Positions 1 through 5,447 of a stretch of DNA of 5,610 bases are shown one piece after another; position 1 is the stretch's first letter; every line of letters begins with the position of its first letter. The notes beneath the pieces were generated by a model. That model did no database searches. It saw nothing but the letters and a program-made list of their open reading frames with translations, and was not told the DNA's origin. Origin of the DNA: Flavobacteriales bacterium UBA2426 (GTDB lineage: Bacteria; Bacteroidota; Bacteroidia; Flavobacteriales_F; PHOS-HE28); contig DDRC01000046.1 of assembly GCA_002342985.1 (NCBI GenBank), positions 635 to 6,244 of the forward strand. The letters are read 5' to 3'. The position numbers and the translations under genes are program-made.

Positions 1-1
1 C

Positions 2-469
2 GCCCCGCCAGGCACCGCGCTTACCCCGAAGCCCAAGCCCAGCGTGCCGCCCCCGCCGCGCCCCGTGGTGCCCGACCACGTCAGCAGCACGCAGGTCGAC
101 ATCCACCAAGTGGAGCCGGCCGTGGGCACGCGCGTGCGACTTGACAACGTGCAGTTCGCCTTCGACAGGGCCGAGCTCCTGCCCGGCTACGAGAAGGAGC
201 TGGACAAGCTGGTGGACCTGATGACCGACTTCCCCTTCCTGCGCGTAGAGATCGAAGGGCACACGGACGACCAGGGCAGCGACGACTACAACCTGAAGCT
301 GAGCGATGCCCGCGCCAAGGCCGTGGTCGACTACCTGCTCAAGAAGAAGGTGGAGAAGGAGCGGCTGAGCTGGAAGGGCTACGGCGAGAGCCGGCCGCTG
401 GCTCCCAACGATGGCGAAGCCAACCGCGCCATCAACCGCCGCGTCGAATTCAGGGTCATCGAGCGGTAG
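2..469 (+). CDS. OmpA-family protein, C-terminal part (5' end outside window)
   Basis: This is the C-terminal 155 residues of an OmpA-family outer-membrane protein; the frame is open at the left edge, so the true start is upstream. Visible residues 1-25 are a Pro/Lys-rich linker (APPGTALTPKPKPS, then PPPPRP). The OmpA domain runs from about residue 43 to the end. It contains the GHTDDQG motif and, 15 residues after the HTD aspartate (D89), the arginine of LSDARA (R104). These are the two residues that bind diaminopimelate of peptidoglycan in the family. The domain closes with the usual NRRVEF. By family knowledge this domain anchors an outer-membrane or periplasmic protein to the cell wall. 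In Bacteroidota such C-termini often follow repeat or beta domains, but what precedes this one cannot be seen. The stop TAG at 467-469 lies inside the convergent neighbour, overlapping it by 14 bp. The domain call is firm; the full architecture is unknown. Confidence 0.93.
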   Translation, partial: APPGTALTPKPKPSVPPPPRPVVPDHVSSTQVDIHQVEPAVGTRVRLDNVQFAFDRAELLPGYEKELDKLVDLMTDFPFLRVEIEGHTDDQGSDDYNLKLSDARAKAVVDYLLKKKVEKERLSWKGYGESRPLAPNDGEANRAINRRVEFRVIER

Positions 470-980
470 GCATTATCGCTTCCAGCCGCTGCCGCTGCCG
501 TTCGCGCATCCGCTCGGTATGCGCCATATCCCATTCGAGGCGCGCGGAATCGCCGTTGTAACGCGCGATGCCGAAGGGCTCATCGAAGAGCGCGTAATCA
601 ATGCCCGCCGCTTCGGGCAGCATCGTCATGTCCACATGCATCCCGAAGCCGCCGGCCCAGTCCTCCGGCGGAATGCCGACCAGCAGTATCCGCAGGCGTT
701 TGGATGCATAGCCCGGCGCCGCGTAGGTGACCTCCCATTCCCCGTTGCGACCGAGATCCAGCGCATAGCGACCGCTGTCTCCGGCGGCAGCCTCCAATCG
801 GCGGCCCCACTTCCGGTCGAGCGCCTCCACGGTGCTCCCGCGCAGGGGTTCCCGCGTGACGGCATCCATCACCGCACCGAAGACGGTGCAATCAGCGTGC
901 TGTGCATGCACGCATGGCATGGCGAAGGCTAAAGCGACGGCCAGGGCGAAATGAAGACCCGAACGGTCGGTTGTGCGCAT
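456..980 (-). CDS. Exported protein with carboxypeptidase-regulatory-like domain
   Basis: A 174-residue predicted exported protein of unknown exact role. I chose the ATG at 978-980 because it gives a good signal peptide: residues 1-26, basic start, hydrophobic FALAVALAFA, probable cleavage after VHA. The open frame extends to 1118, but that extension is not signal-like. Residues about 34-98 resemble the carboxypeptidase D regulatory-like (transthyretin-like) beta-sandwich: a G.V.DA.T.EPL.G.TVE strand pattern, then DSGRYALDL, then VTYAAPGYASKRLRI. The next stretch (IPPEDWAGGFGMHVDMT) resembles a pattern common in small Bacteroidota exported proteins of this kind. Residues 144-174 are highly charged (RMRERQRQR) and probably helical. 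Such proteins are thought to sit in the periplasm or at the outer membrane, but substrate and partner are unknown. The first bases upstream of the start show no ribosome-binding site, and the divergent upstream region holds a strong inverted repeat. It converges with and overlaps the OmpA gene. Confidence 0.83.
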   Translation of the reverse strand: MRTTDRSGLHFALAVALAFAMPCVHAQHADCTVFGAVMDAVTREPLRGSTVEALDRKWGRRLEAAAGDSGRYALDLGRNGEWEVTYAAPGYASKRLRILLVGIPPEDWAGGFGMHVDMTMLPEAAGIDYALFDEPFGIARYNGDSARLEWDMAHTERMRERQRQRLEAIMPTAR

Positions 981-1257
981 GAGGTGAAGGTAGGCACGGG
1001 GACAAAGTCCAAGGTCCGTTGCCTTGGTCTTTCCATGTGCCAAGGCCCATTCTACGGTATCATGCCTGCGCACTCGGATCCGATTTGCCGATGCAGGGCC
1101 TGAAGGCTTCCAGGGCATGCCGCCGGATCCTGCACCGGACCCTAAGCGTCATCGGTCCCTCGGCATGATCATGGTCCTTCGAAGCCGCCCCCCGGAGTGC
1201 GATCCGCCAACGCATGGCGGAAGGTGGCCGAAGCCCTGCTTGGCTCTCCACAGCCCG
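981..1257. other. Divergent intergenic region
   Basis: About 277 bp between two divergent genes, or 340 bp if the right-hand gene starts at 1321. Open frames cross it on both strands, but their codon use and amino-acid make-up (Pro/Arg-rich, no domain pattern) do not look coding. It holds a strong inverted repeat at 1004-1032, a third CCAAGG copy at 1040-1045, a 10-bp palindrome TCGGATCCGA at 1074-1083, another (CATGATCATG) at 1164-1173, and a small hairpin TCCGCC/GGCGGA at 1203-1221. No tRNA, and no clear TAnnTTTG promoter box on either strand. Confidence 0.6.
1004..1032. repeat. Inverted repeat upstream of the exported-protein gene
   Basis: Two 11-base arms (1004-1014 and 1022-1032) pair with a single T-T mismatch around a 7-base loop, TCCGTTG. 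The inner six pairs are CCAAGG/CCTTGG, and a third CCAAGG occurs at 1040-1045, so the right arm could pair either way. The element sits 24 bp upstream of the minus-strand start at 980. On that strand ACTTTG within the outer arm is a partial match to the end of a Bacteroidota -7 box. It could be an operator over a promoter or a hairpin in the 5' leader. No T-tract follows it on either strand, so a terminator is less likely. Confidence 0.5.
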
Positions 1258-1722
1258 ATGATGAAAGCACGAAACAGCACCGAATCGGCCTTCGACGATA
1301 ATGACTACTTTACGATCATCATGATGACGATATTCACGTCAACGGAATTCATCACCGACGAACTCGACCTGCGCACCGTGCAGGCGGAATGGGACACCAC
1401 GCTTCACCAGCTCCGGTCCTCCTTCACGGTGGTGGATGCAAGCACGGTGGTGAAACGCGGGCATTACGCAAGGCTCACCCTGCACAAGGCCGGTCTAGAC
1501 ATTGAAGCTGCGGAACGGATCCTCTTCGAGAACCGCTTGCTCGCGCTCTGGTCGCGCACCGAGGACCACGATGTCTATCATTTCGGCGGGGAGTGGCTCT
1601 GGCGGTGGCGGGCGCCGGTGCCTTGGCTGGTGGAGCCGATCGGGCCCATGAACCGCCTGGCACCCAAGGCTCCCCGGCATCAATGGACCTACCGATTCCA
1701 TCTGATCGAGGCGGAGCCGTGA
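1258..1722 (+). CDS. Hypothetical Trp-rich protein, no recognised family
   Basis: I do not recognise this protein. The frame ends at TGA 1720-1722 and shows coding-type codon use (mostly G or C in third positions) from about 1330 onward. The start is uncertain: ATGATG occurs at 1258 (154 residues) and again at 1321 (133 residues, beginning MMTIFTSTEF), with no ribosome-binding site at either. An AT-rich patch around 1295-1345 would fit a promoter or leader before 1321. There is no signal peptide or membrane segment. The core looks globular and mixed alpha/beta, with acidic helices near the N-terminus, then GHYARLTLHKAGLD and an AAERILFENRLLALW helix. The last 45 residues carry five tryptophans, including GEWLWRWRAPVPW. 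A cytosolic location is likely. It is transcribed away from the exported-protein gene and converges on the phosphatase gene with a 75-bp gap. No function is proposed. Confidence 0.65.
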   Translation: MMKARNSTESAFDDNDYFTIIMMTIFTSTEFITDELDLRTVQAEWDTTLHQLRSSFTVVDASTVVKRGHYARLTLHKAGLDIEAAERILFENRLLALWSRTEDHDVYHFGGEWLWRWRAPVPWLVEPIGPMNRLAPKAPRHQWTYRFHLIEAEP

Positions 1723-1767
1723 ATCGCACGGACGGCATCGAAGTGGGACGGCGCAATGGACATGGCC

Positions 1768-1783
1768 TCGTTCAGCGGAACGA
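1768..1783. terminator. Weak hairpin between convergent genes
   Basis: TCGTTC-AGCG-GAACGA forms a perfect six-pair stem with a four-base loop in the 75-bp gap between the stop codons of two convergent genes. The position suits a bidirectional terminator, but the stem is short and has no T-run on either side, so this is only a candidate. Confidence 0.25.
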
Positions 1784-1797
1784 ACTCCTCCCCCAAC

Positions 1798-3426
1798 TCA
1801 TCGCTCCACCACGATCCGCCGCACTTCGCGACGGGTGGATTCCTCCACCATCAGCTCATAGGCGCCGGGGGCCAGGTCGAGTATGTCGATGCAGATGCGC
1901 GGAGCCGTGACCCTGCCGCTTCGCACCGCACGTCCCGTGACATCCAGGAGCCGGTACTGCGCCGATGGCCCTGCACCAGTAAAGGTGACGTTCAGAACAT
2001 CCTTGGCGGGATTCGGATAAGCGCCCACCACCCCCTGCGAGCGCGCCTCGCCCATGGCCACTGCAGGCTGCCCCTTGCGCAGCGCGAACCGGTCGCCAAC
2101 GGATCCATCGCTCTTGAGGTAGGTCCCGGTGAGCCGGTCGCCGACCAACTCTATGAGGAAGGATCCGCAGACCCCGGAGCCGCCATCGGCAGCAGCCATA
2201 ACGGGATGATCGAGCGGCGATCCGCCTTCGCTGGCACCGCCGTTTCCGCACACCACGTAAACGGTGCCATCGGGTGTTCCGGCCAGGGTATCCTTCACGT
2301 ATGGTGACAGGGGATGCCCTCCTGATCCATCGCGCAGCATGGCGCCCGGGTCGAAGGTGGACGATGGCCCATAGTGGCCATGGATGAGGTGGCTGCGCTC
2401 GTACACATGGCTGTGGCCGCCGAGCACGAGGTCCACGTCGAAAGCCTCCAGCACCGGGATCACGCGCTCGCGCATGGCGATCATCACGCGCTCCGCCCAA
2501 TTGTCCGAATCATGCGAGCCCTTTGAATAAGGCGGCTGATGGAGGTAGGCGATGGTGAACCGCCGAGAATTGGCGGCAAGGTCCTGCTGCAGCCATTCCA
2601 CCATGGCATCTATGCCGTCGGAGGTCCCCAGGAGGTCGTAGACCTCGGAGTTGAGCGAGATGAAATGGGCATCGCCGAGGTCGAATGAATAGAAGAGCTC
2701 ATGGCCTGAAGGGAAGCCGCCGCACTCCCCCTGCCCCGGCATCTCGAAGAGGTCGTAGTAGGGCCCCTCGTGGTCATCGAGCGGGATGTTGGAATAGGGA
2801 ATGCCCAGCAGCGCGCTGCGTCGCCAGACCTCCACGTAGTCATGGTTGCCGGGGGCAGGGAAGAAAGGCAGCCAGGAGAAGATGTCGCTGAAGCCTTCCA
2901 GCGCGAAGACCTTCTCATCGTACTCGCTCAGCAATCCTTCGTTGTAGACGTTGTCGCCGAGCCATATCCAGGCATCGGTGCGGCGTGCGTCCGGATGGGC
3001 CTCGAATGCCTGCTTTACGGCCACTTGCTGCGGGTTGCCCTTGCCGAAATCCCCCAGCGCCCACACGCGAACCGTATCCGTGCTGCCCGCGGGCGGGAAG
3101 GTGCGGAACCGATGGGCGGCATCACCACCGGCAAGCATGCCCTGATGGTTGCCGACCGCATAGTAGTAGGTGGTGGCGGGTTGCAAACCGGTCAAGCGCA
3201 CGCGGTGCTCGTTGCTCACGATGCTGCCCTGGCCGGTATGAAGCGTCAGTGAGTCGGGATGCGGCCCCAGCCAGAGGCGCGTGGTGCCGGCCATGGCGGT
3301 GCGCCACAGGATGGTGACGGCATTGTGCGAAGGCGCCTGCAGGTAAGGCCCGCGGCGGATGGGCTGGGCTGCTGCCGCCACCCCGGCGGCGCACCAGAGC
3401 AGGCCGAGCAGGCGCAGCATGGGCAT
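1798..3426 (-). CDS. Secreted purple-acid-phosphatase-type metallophosphoesterase with type IX sorting domain
   Basis: A 542-residue predicted phosphatase acting outside the cell or on its surface, probably hydrolysing phosphate monoesters. Residues 1-20 are a signal peptide (LLGLLWCAAGVAAAA, cleavage before Gln21). Residues about 24-110 match the fibronectin-like N-terminal domain of purple acid phosphatases, including LQPATTYYYAVG. The calcineurin-like domain spans about 117-430. All seven expected ligands of the two-metal centre are present: D126 (GDFG), D158 and Y161 (GDNVY), N194 (GNHD), H296, H338 and H340 (GGHSH). Y161 is the tyrosine that gives the family its colour and Fe(III) site, and H305 (KGSHDSD) sits where a substrate-binding histidine is expected. 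Residues about 466-542 form a type A sorting domain (YPNPAKDVLNV, YRLLDVTGRAV, LAPGAYEL) of type IX secretion. ATG at 3426 or 3420 could be the start; both keep the signal peptide. It lies 57 bp after the CxxC protein gene. The family is firm; the substrate is inferred. Confidence 0.95.
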   Translation of the reverse strand: MPMLRLLGLLWCAAGVAAAAQPIRRGPYLQAPSHNAVTILWRTAMAGTTRLWLGPHPDSLTLHTGQGSIVSNEHRVRLTGLQPATTYYYAVGNHQGMLAGGDAAHRFRTFPPAGSTDTVRVWALGDFGKGNPQQVAVKQAFEAHPDARRTDAWIWLGDNVYNEGLLSEYDEKVFALEGFSDIFSWLPFFPAPGNHDYVEVWRRSALLGIPYSNIPLDDHEGPYYDLFEMPGQGECGGFPSGHELFYSFDLGDAHFISLNSEVYDLLGTSDGIDAMVEWLQQDLAANSRRFTIAYLHQPPYSKGSHDSDNWAERVMIAMRERVIPVLEAFDVDLVLGGHSHVYERSHLIHGHYGPSSTFDPGAMLRDGSGGHPLSPYVKDTLAGTPDGTVYVVCGNGGASEGGSPLDHPVMAAADGGSGVCGSFLIELVGDRLTGTYLKSDGSVGDRFALRKGQPAVAMGEARSQGVVGAYPNPAKDVLNVTFTGAGPSAQYRLLDVTGRAVRSGRVTAPRICIDILDLAPGAYELMVEESTRREVRRIVVER

Positions 3427-3448
3427 GGCCGGTGCAAGGTAACCGGCC
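3427..3448. promoter_or_regulatory. Inverted repeat abutting the phosphatase start codon
   Basis: GGCCGGT and ACCGGCC are perfect 7-base arms (3427-3433 and 3442-3448) around an 8-base loop. On the minus strand the stem ends exactly at the ATG at 3426. If transcribed, it could hide the first ATG and favour the second one at 3420, or it could reduce read-through from the upstream gene. No T-run follows it. The structure is read from the sequence; the regulatory role is inference. Confidence 0.35.
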
Positions 3449-3483
3449 GGCGATCAGTCGGGCTTGGCGGCCGCGCTTCCCTG

Positions 3484-3654
3484 TCAGTCGATGAAATCGC
3501 GGCCGCAAGGAAAGCAGTGCCGCCGGCGTCTCGGCGAAAGGAGCGGGAATCCGAGGAGCACGATGCCAAGGGCCAAGTCCCGTCGTGAATGACCGTTGCG
3601 GCTCGCCTCCGGCGATCCGCAACGGGGGCACCTCGGCCCATGCAGAGCGCTCAC
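3484..3654 (-). CDS. Small CxxC...CxxC (zinc-ribbon-like) protein
   Basis: A 56-residue protein starting at GTG (3652-3654) whose start overlaps the stop of the upstream gene as GTGA, the arrangement expected for translational coupling. No in-frame ATG exists between this GTG and the Cys motifs, and the longer frame reaching back to 3804 is only the shadow of the upstream gene. Residues 9-12 are CPRC and 47-50 are CFPC, giving two CxxC knuckles that probably bind one zinc ion. Between them lies a hydrophobic stretch (residues 26-41, DLALGIVLLGFPLLSP), too short and Pro-broken for a sure membrane helix, followed by a basic PRRRRH run. The pattern recalls small uncharacterised Bacteroidota proteins with HCFxCGxxF endings, but the role is unknown. 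It may fold next to, or on the membrane with, the product of the coupled upstream gene. Good evidence that it is a gene; weak evidence on function. Confidence 0.72.
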   Translation of the reverse strand: MSALHGPRCPRCGSPEASRNGHSRRDLALGIVLLGFPLLSPRRRRHCFPCGRDFID

Positions 3655-4373
3655 CCTGTGATTCCCATCCGCGAGCAACGGATCCGCGCACCCTGGGACA
3701 CCAGGAAGAGCTGCCGCCCGTCCACCTCCACCGAGAAGGGCTCGACATACACCGGATTCAGGCTGTCCGCCACGAGCCATAGCCGGCCGCCCTCGATGTG
3801 CCATTCAGCCTCCAGCTGCGGCCCGTCGAAGCCGGGCAGCAGCACGGTGCCGTTGGGCTCGAACCGCAGGGCCTCGCGGCACGACCCCCATTGCAGCCAT
3901 GCATTGGTAGAGGCCGGCTGCAGCGCCAACCCCTCGTGCATCACCTCATCGATGCACCAGCCGGCCGATACCAAGCGCTCTGCAACGGACGCGCGCGTGG
4001 CCCAAGCGATCGCGCCCAGCAGCAGCGTCAGCACAAGGGCCACGAGCGCCAGCAGCCGGGCCATCGGCAGCTCGATGCGCCCGATGACCGGCCATACGCG
4101 CGTGCGGCGGTCGAAGGCCTGCCAGAAGGCGTCGCCCTCCGGTGCCCCGGGCCTGATGAAGCCCCACTCCAGCAGTCGCGCCCGGGCCGCCTCCGCCTGG
4201 TGCGGCGGCACCTGCAGCTTGATGCCGCCCACCGCCTGCGCATAGAGGTTGTGCACCTGAACGGTGTGCTCGTCCTGCAGGCGGCAGTCGAACCCCTCAT
4301 CCTCAAGCCGGCTCTTGGCCACCGCCAGGTCGGTGGCCCAGGAGAACTCGGCTACGGTGACGAATGCCGGCAT
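3651..4373 (-). CDS. DUF2007-domain membrane protein with C-terminal lipocalin-like region
   Basis: A 240-residue protein of three parts. Residues about 3-73 match the DUF2007 pattern (putative prokaryotic signal-transducing protein): an FVTVAEF strand, a helix of alternating hydrophobic residues ending KSRLEDEGF, then TVQVHNLYAQAVGGIKLQV and a LLEWGF helix. Residues about 103-125 are a strong membrane helix (MARLLALVALVLTLLLGAIAW). Residues about 135-240 are beta-rich, with GWCIDEV, LQWGSCREALRFEPNGTVLLPG, EWHIEGGRLWL and LFLVSQGARIRCSR. This strand order with an F.PNGT turn resembles lipocalin-like domains, but that is a pattern impression. Three cysteines (about 140, 165, 233) lie in this region. 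I chose the ATG at 4371-4373 because the DUF2007 strand begins right after it; the open frame reaches 4445 but crosses the hairpin at 4406-4432. The stop shares GTGA with the next gene. The domain acting in signalling is a family label, not shown here. Confidence 0.85.
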   Translation of the reverse strand: MPAFVTVAEFSWATDLAVAKSRLEDEGFDCRLQDEHTVQVHNLYAQAVGGIKLQVPPHQAEAARARLLEWGFIRPGAPEGDAFWQAFDRRTRVWPVIGRIELPMARLLALVALVLTLLLGAIAWATRASVAERLVSAGWCIDEVMHEGLALQPASTNAWLQWGSCREALRFEPNGTVLLPGFDGPQLEAEWHIEGGRLWLVADSLNPVYVEPFSVEVDGRQLFLVSQGARIRCSRMGITG

Positions 4374-4378
4374 GGTTG

Positions 4379-4386
4379 CAAAGGTG
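4379..4386 (-). promoter_or_regulatory. Possible -7 box close to the DUF2007-gene start
   Basis: On the minus strand CACCTTTG matches the Bacteroidota -7 consensus TAnnTTTG at five of six fixed positions. It ends five bases before the ATG at 4373, which would give an almost leaderless transcript. No convincing -33 TTG lies upstream. A chance match is quite possible. Confidence 0.25.
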
Positions 4387-4405
4387 CGCGCGCCCCGGCG
4401 AAGCA

Positions 4406-4432
4406 CGAAGGGCCCCTGTGCGGAGCCCTTCG
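4406..4432 (-). terminator. Probable terminator hairpin of the OmpA-type lipoprotein gene
   Basis: Perfect 8-base arms CGAAGGGC (4406-4413) and GCCCTTCG (4425-4432) enclose an 11-base loop that can add two further G-C pairs past a bulged A. On the minus strand the hairpin starts 21 bases after the lipoprotein stop codon and lies before the next gene's start at 4373. The arms resemble common AAGGGC.../...GCCCTT terminators, but the sequence after the stem (TGCTTCGCC) has only a poor T-tract, so termination may be partial. Confidence 0.55.
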
Positions 4433-4452
4433 ATGCGTTGCGCAATCCGCCC

Positions 4453-5343
4453 CTACTCCAGGCTCGCCTTCTTCAAGCCATCCTCGATCATGCCATAGAA
4501 CTGATCGAGCTTCGGCAGGATGACGATGCGGATGCGGCGGTTGGCCGACCGGCCTTCAGCGGTATCGTTGGCAGCGAGCGGGACATACTCGCTGCGACCT
4601 GCCGCGGTGATACGGGCCGGATCCACATTGTAGTCGCGCTGGAGCACGCGGGTGATGGTGACCGCGCGTGAAGCGCTGAGGTCCCAGTTGTCACGGAAGC
4701 AATCACGGCTGATGGGCACGTTGTCCGTATGGCCCTCCACGAGCACCTCCATCTCCGGCTTGTCGTTGAGCACCGTGGCCACCTTGGCGAGCACCTCGCG
4801 GGCGCGGGGGGAGAGCTCCGTGCTTCCGCTGCGGAAGAGCATCTTGTCGCTGAGGGAGATGAAGACCACGCTCTTCTCCACGTTCACCACCACGTCCGTG
4901 TCGTTGAGGTTGCCGAGCGAACTCTTGAGGCTCACCACCAGCGCCAGCGTCACGGAGTCCTTCTTGGTGAGCGCCTCCTGCAGGGTGCGGATCCGCAGGT
5001 CCTGCTCGCGGATCTGCTCGAGCGAGCGCTCCAGGTTGGCGGCTTCTTTCTGCGAGAGGGTGGCCATCTGGTTGACGCTGTTCAGCAGCGCCGCGTTGGT
5101 GCCATTGAGCTGGGCCACCTGGTCCTTCAGGTGCTGGTTCTTGTTCTCCACTTCGGCCAATCTCGCCTCCAGTACCGCCGCTTGGCCGCGGCAGCCGTCG
5201 AGCGCGCGGTTGCACTCATCAAGCTTGTTGTGGAGCGTCTCGTTGCTGCCCTTGATGGCGAGGTACTTCTTCTTGGAGACGCAAGCGGTGCCCAAAAGGG
5301 CCGAGGCTCCGATGAACAGGAGGGTGATTCCGGTGCGTGCCAT
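4453..5343 (-). CDS. OmpA/MotB-like peptidoglycan-binding lipoprotein with coiled coil
   Basis: A 296-residue cell-envelope protein. Residues 1-20 are a lipoprotein-type signal (LLFIGASALLGTA) with Cys21 as the likely lipidated residue. The -3 position is Gly rather than the usual Leu, so the lipobox is acceptable but not ideal. VSKKKY follows. Residues about 30-128 have the charge and heptad pattern of a coiled coil and include C44 and C51, one heptad apart. The OmpA domain covers about 150-280: GHTDNVP (D207), a loop four residues longer than in classic OmpA, then NWDLSASRA (R226) and NRRIRI. The HTDNVPI...NW.LS..RA form is MotB-like. A short tail (DQFYGMIEDGL) follows. By family knowledge it ties the outer membrane to peptidoglycan; no flagellar gene is nearby, so a motor role is not suggested. 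The start at ATG 5343 is supported by the signal peptide and a promoter match 22 bases upstream. Confidence 0.93.
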   Translation of the reverse strand: MARTGITLLFIGASALLGTACVSKKKYLAIKGSNETLHNKLDECNRALDGCRGQAAVLEARLAEVENKNQHLKDQVAQLNGTNAALLNSVNQMATLSQKEAANLERSLEQIREQDLRIRTLQEALTKKDSVTLALVVSLKSSLGNLNDTDVVVNVEKSVVFISLSDKMLFRSGSTELSPRAREVLAKVATVLNDKPEMEVLVEGHTDNVPISRDCFRDNWDLSASRAVTITRVLQRDYNVDPARITAAGRSEYVPLAANDTAEGRSANRRIRIVILPKLDQFYGMIEDGLKKASLE

Positions 5344-5365
5344 GCGCTGCTGGTGTTATGGAAGG

Positions 5366-5373
5366 CAAAGCTA
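5366..5373 (-). promoter_or_regulatory. Bacteroidota-type -7 promoter box for the lipoprotein gene
   Basis: The minus strand reads TAGCTTTG here, a full match to TAnnTTTG, the -7 element used by the primary sigma factor of Bacteroidota. It ends 22 bases upstream of the ATG, implying a leader of about 15-18 bases. A clear -33 TTG is not visible at the usual distance, so the site would depend mainly on the -7 box. Confidence 0.5.
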
Positions 5374-5434
5374 TCAGCCGGCCCTTACCCTGCGGTGCGG
5401 GGCATGAACGGCCTTGACGCGCGCATGCCGTTGC

Positions 5435-5447
5435 CGATGCGGCATCG
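5435..5447. repeat. Near-palindrome in the divergent control region
   Basis: CGATGC-G-GCATCG has perfect 6-base arms around one base, between the lipoprotein gene and the divergent gene at 5548. The arrangement suits a dimeric-regulator site, but one copy in GC-rich DNA is weak evidence. Confidence 0.25.

Noticed and set aside
411..932. Long plus-strand open frame opposite the exported-protein gene
   Set aside because: It lies antisense to a gene with a signal peptide and a recognisable domain. Its own protein is Arg/Pro/His-rich with no domain pattern, as expected for a shadow frame in GC-rich DNA.
981..1118. Upstream extension of the minus-strand exported-protein frame
   Set aside because: The extension has no coding character and would bury the signal peptide inside the protein; it also crosses the inverted repeat at 1004-1032.
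1060..1251. 63-residue minus-strand open frame in the divergent region
   Set aside because: No motif, no start context and an amino-acid make-up typical of random GC-rich frames.
1024..1257. Upstream extension of the orphan plus-strand gene
   Set aside because: Third-position base use falls and the protein becomes Pro/Arg/Cys-rich without pattern, so I treat it as intergenic.
1316..1327. 12-bp palindrome TCATCATGATGA over the 1321 start codon
   Set aside because: It arises from repeated ATC/ATG triplets and is not extended on either side; too simple to call an operator.
455..1809. Similar C-terminal endings (VIER and VVER) of the OmpA protein and the phosphatase
   Set aside because: Each ending is explained by its own domain's last beta strand; the likeness is four residues and probably chance.
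3467..3506. Two GCGGCCGC palindromes 32 bp apart
   Set aside because: In GC-rich DNA this octamer is expected to recur by chance; one copy is within the end of a coding gene, and there is no further symmetry.
4374..4445. Upstream extension of the DUF2007 frame to an ATG at 4445
   Set aside because: It would translate through the hairpin at 4406-4432, and the DUF2007 domain begins right after the ATG at 4373.
3589..4523. Long plus-strand open frames opposite the DUF2007 and lipoprotein genes
   Set aside because: They are antisense to genes with recognised domains, signal peptides or membrane helices and show no domain of their own.
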